Source of the DNA: Actinomycetes bacterium | GTDB lineage: Bacteria; Actinomycetota; Humimicrobiia; JAHJRV01 | DNA length: 7,859 nt | NCBI GenBank assembly: GCA_030612085.1 | Contig: JAUWOM010000048.1 | Span: forward strand, 1 to 7,859 | Direction of reading: 5' to 3' | Shown: piece after piece, positions 6,463-7,859 of the stretch | Numbering within the stretch: the stretch's first letter is position 1 | How the letters are laid out: every line of letters starts with the position of its first letter | Translations under genes and position numbers: made by a program | Notes under the pieces: model-generated | What the model saw: only the letters and a program-made list of their open reading frames with translations | Told to the model about the DNA's origin: nothing | The model's database searches: none

Positions 6463-6497
6463 TGTCATTGCGAGGGACAAAGTCCCGAAGCAATCTC
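6463..6497 (+). repeat. Short palindromic repeat element, copy D (TGTC-ATTGC...GCAAT-CTC)
   Basis: Between the nrdR stop and the phosphorylase gene, ATTGC (6467-6471) pairs with GCAAT (6490-6494), and GGGAC (6474-6478) pairs with GTCCC (6482-6486) around an AAA loop. A GA/GAA internal loop separates the two stems. The head TGTCA and tail ATCTC are those of copies A-C, but the body differs. No T-run follows, so it is not a standard terminator. In a transcript it would form a stable hairpin between two cistrons. Confidence 0.7.
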
Positions 6498-6538
6498 ATT
6501 AAAAAATAAATTTAACAAATTATAGTGAAAGGATTACT

Positions 6539-7267
6539 ATGCCAATTCATGTAAGAGCAAATAAAGGTGATTTTGCTAAATATTGTTTACTTCCCGGTAA
6601 TCCAGATAGGGCAAAGTATGTAGCAGAAAAATTTTTTGATAACCCAAAACTGGTTACAGAATACAGAAGAATGTTTGGATATACAGGGACATATAAAGGA
6701 ATACCTGTATCTGTTCAAACTACAGGAATGGGATGTCCCTCTGCAGCAATAATTACGGAAGAGCTAATTATGTTGGGGGTTAAAAATTTTATTAGAATAG
6801 GTACATGTGGTGCAATCGGTAAGGGATTAAAACTAATTGATTTGATAATTGCTACAGGGAGTGTTCCGATAGATGGAACAACGAAATCATTATTTGAAGG
6901 AGACCCGTTTGCTCCAGTTGCCAGTTTTCCTATTGTTCATGCTGCTGTACATGAATCGGAAAAACTTGGTATCAAATATCATACTGGTCTAATCGCAACT
7001 TCTGATTTATTTTATGGTCCTGATCCAGAAATTGGAGAGGGAGCTGAAAAATGGGCAAAAAGAGGAGTTTTAGCATTTGAAATGGAAGCATCCATTCTTT
7101 TTTCTATTGCTGTGAGAGCTGGTGTTAATGCTGGCTGTTTATTAACAGTTTCTGATATTGTTTCGGAAAGAACAAGGGCGGAAGATTCTGAAATTGCAAA
7201 GGGAGTTGACAATATGACAAAGGTTGCACTTGAAACCATCTATCAATTGGAAACAATGGGCAAATAA
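6539..7267 (+). CDS. deoD: Purine nucleoside phosphorylase, hexameric (DeoD/Thermus) type
   Basis: Cytoplasmic purine salvage enzyme of the PNP/UDP phosphorylase superfamily: purine (deoxy)ribonucleoside plus phosphate gives free base plus (deoxy)ribose 1-phosphate. The 242 residues match the 235-240 of hexameric enzymes. Visible: H4 (PIHVRA) and R43, which in DeoD reach the neighbouring active site; phosphate-binding R24 (LLPGNPDRAK), R86 and T89 (IRIGTCGA); GYTGTYKG (47-54); TTGMGCPSA (61-69); ribose-binding E181-M182-E183 (FEMEAS); base-side D206 (TVSD). Recalled from memory, it looks closer to the Thermus enzyme than to E. coli DeoD (shared SVQTTGMG, VPIDGTT, GVLAFEMEAS). Oddities: PGNP replaces the usual PGDP, and the Arg equivalent to DeoD R217 is Ile219 in an ungapped comparison. 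Shine-Dalgarno GAAAGGA (6527-6533) is 5 bases before the ATG. It may share a transcript with nrdR (81-base gap). Exact base preference is uncertain. Confidence 0.9.
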   Translation: MPIHVRANKGDFAKYCLLPGNPDRAKYVAEKFFDNPKLVTEYRRMFGYTGTYKGIPVSVQTTGMGCPSAAIITEELIMLGVKNFIRIGTCGAIGKGLKLIDLIIATGSVPIDGTTKSLFEGDPFAPVASFPIVHAAVHESEKLGIKYHTGLIATSDLFYGPDPEIGEGAEKWAKRGVLAFEMEASILFSIAVRAGVNAGCLLTVSDIVSERTRAEDSEIAKGVDNMTKVALETIYQLETMGK

Positions 7268-7363
7268 CAACAAATGAAGGATTTAATAAAAATTTAAAGT
7301 AAATTGAATATTAATTGGCAATAATTCATAAAAATTATCTCAAGTATTTTGAATAATAAATTC

Positions 7364-7372
7364 TGTTATAAT
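7364..7372 (+). promoter_or_regulatory. cooS: Putative extended -10 promoter of cooS
   Basis: TGTTATAAT is a perfect extended -10 element (TGn plus TATAAT at 7367-7372). No good -35 exists at 16-18 bases; TTGAAT (7349-7354) is only 12 bases away. Extended -10 promoters tolerate a weak -35. Transcription would start near 7379, leaving a leader of about 195 bases before the GTG at 7576. Confidence 0.45.
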
Positions 7373-7418
7373 ATATGGATTAATATTTTTATACCTGGTT
7401 TTAACTAGAAAATATAAT

Positions 7419-7470
7419 AAAAATTAATAGCAAATAACCAATTATATAATTAATTTTTTTTGTTTTTTTT
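7419..7470 (+). terminator. Weak AU-only hairpin followed by T-runs
   Basis: AAAAATTAAT (7419-7428) is the exact reverse complement of ATTAATTTTT (7449-7458). The loop is 20 bases, and the sequence continues T8-G-T8 (7454-7470). The stem has no G-C pair and is unlikely to be a strong intrinsic terminator. It lies downstream of the putative cooS promoter, so if active it would act inside the cooS leader as well as after the phosphorylase gene. Confidence 0.25.
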
Positions 7471-7575
7471 ATCTTATTTTATATAAATAGAATCAGATAA
7501 TTATCAAATTATAAATATAAATCAAAATTTAAATATTAAAATTATGAAGTAAATTAAAATATTGGAAGGAGTATT

Positions 7576-7859
7576 GTGACAGAAAAGTACTTAAATAAAA
7601 CTGTAGACCCAGCAACAAAGGAAATGCTGAAATATGCTTATGATAATAACATCTCTACTATGTTTTCAAGAGTAGAGGAAATGAAAAAATGTCCAATTGG
7701 AGCAGAAGGTAGGTGTTGTAAAAATTGTGCAATGGGTCCTTGCAGATTTACTGGAAAGGATTATGAGGAGAAAGTTGGTATATGTGGTGCAACATTATCC
7801 ACTGTTGCAGCTAGAAATCTTGGTAGAGCTATCGCTGCTGGAGCATCAGCTCACTCAGA
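7576..7859 (+). CDS. cooS: Anaerobic Ni-Fe carbon monoxide dehydrogenase catalytic subunit, N-terminal part
   Basis: Catalyses reversible oxidation of CO to CO2 at the Ni-Fe-S C-cluster; it feeds electrons to ferredoxin or works with acetyl-CoA synthase in the Wood-Ljungdahl pathway. Only the first 94 codons are present; the family is about 620-670 residues. The cysteines that bind the electron-transfer clusters are all visible: C39 and C47 (shared D-cluster between subunits) and C48, C51, C56 and C70 (B-cluster), within KCPIGAEG, RCCKNCAMGPCRF and GICGA. Positions and spacing agree with those I recall for Carboxydothermus CODH-II. The C-cluster ligands lie beyond the window. The start is GTG at 7576 behind Shine-Dalgarno GGAAGGAG (7564-7571), 4 bases away. 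DPATKEML is a usual opening for the family. Whether it is a monofunctional CooS or part of an acetyl-CoA synthase cluster depends on genes to the right. Confidence 0.93.
   Translation, partial: MTEKYLNKTVDPATKEMLKYAYDNNISTMFSRVEEMKKCPIGAEGRCCKNCAMGPCRFTGKDYEEKVGICGATLSTVAARNLGRAIAAGASAHS

Larger units (their letters stand above)
7268..7575. other. Very AT-rich gap between purine nucleoside phosphorylase and cooS
   Basis: This 308-base spacer shows no ORF of note and no RNA gene. It holds an extended -10 promoter (7364-7372), a weak AU-only terminator-like hairpin with T-runs (7419-7470) and the cooS ribosome-binding site. G+C is extremely low, especially at 7400-7560. Confidence 0.7.

Noticed and set aside
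6467..6494. Rho-independent terminator after nrdR
   Set aside because: The hairpin is real but interrupted and is followed by a mixed sequence, not a T-run. Its ends match the dispersed repeat plan instead.

Overview
The window comes from an AT-rich (by eye about 30% G+C), anaerobic bacterium. NrdR, a bacteria-specific repressor, points to Bacteria. The start of a Ni-Fe carbon monoxide dehydrogenase (CooS) points to strictly anaerobic metabolism, probably CO oxidation or the Wood-Ljungdahl pathway. Good Shine-Dalgarno sites precede most genes. The sequence alone does not fix the phylum; uncultured low-GC anaerobic lineages (for example Atribacterota or Firmicutes-like groups) are compatible.

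Layout. Positions 1-2547, minus strand: a nearly complete P2A (SERCA-type) Ca2+-transporting P-type ATPase, cut at its C-terminus by the window edge. Positions 2548-3298: a 750-base divergent intergenic region with putative promoters for both directions, a cluster of palindromic 'TGTC-A...ATCTC' repeat elements, a perfect 14-bp palindrome and an odd leader in front of enolase. Positions 3299-7267, plus strand: enolase, a group I (NifS/IscS-like) cysteine desulfurase, NrdR and a hexameric-type purine nucleoside phosphorylase close to the Thermus type. A 308-base very AT-rich gap follows, then the first 94 codons of cooS run off the right edge.

How the genes fit together. The plus-strand genes are mostly general metabolism: glycolysis/gluconeogenesis, sulfur mobilisation for Fe-S clusters, control of ribonucleotide reductase, and purine salvage. 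The desulfurase would plausibly serve Fe-S enzymes such as the CO dehydrogenase downstream, but no scaffold gene (iscU/nifU) lies beside it. Enolase and the desulfurase are 50 bases apart and probably co-transcribed. NrdR and the phosphorylase may form a second short unit. cooS appears to have its own promoter and a leader of roughly 195 bases.

I found no convincing new multi-gene system. The most interesting material is non-coding: a family of foldable repeats with one architecture and different bodies (three copies near 2.7-2.9 kb, one near 6.5 kb), and the enolase leader, where the strong ribosome-binding site sits 54 bases before the likely start next to a 9-codon in-frame ORF and a hairpin.
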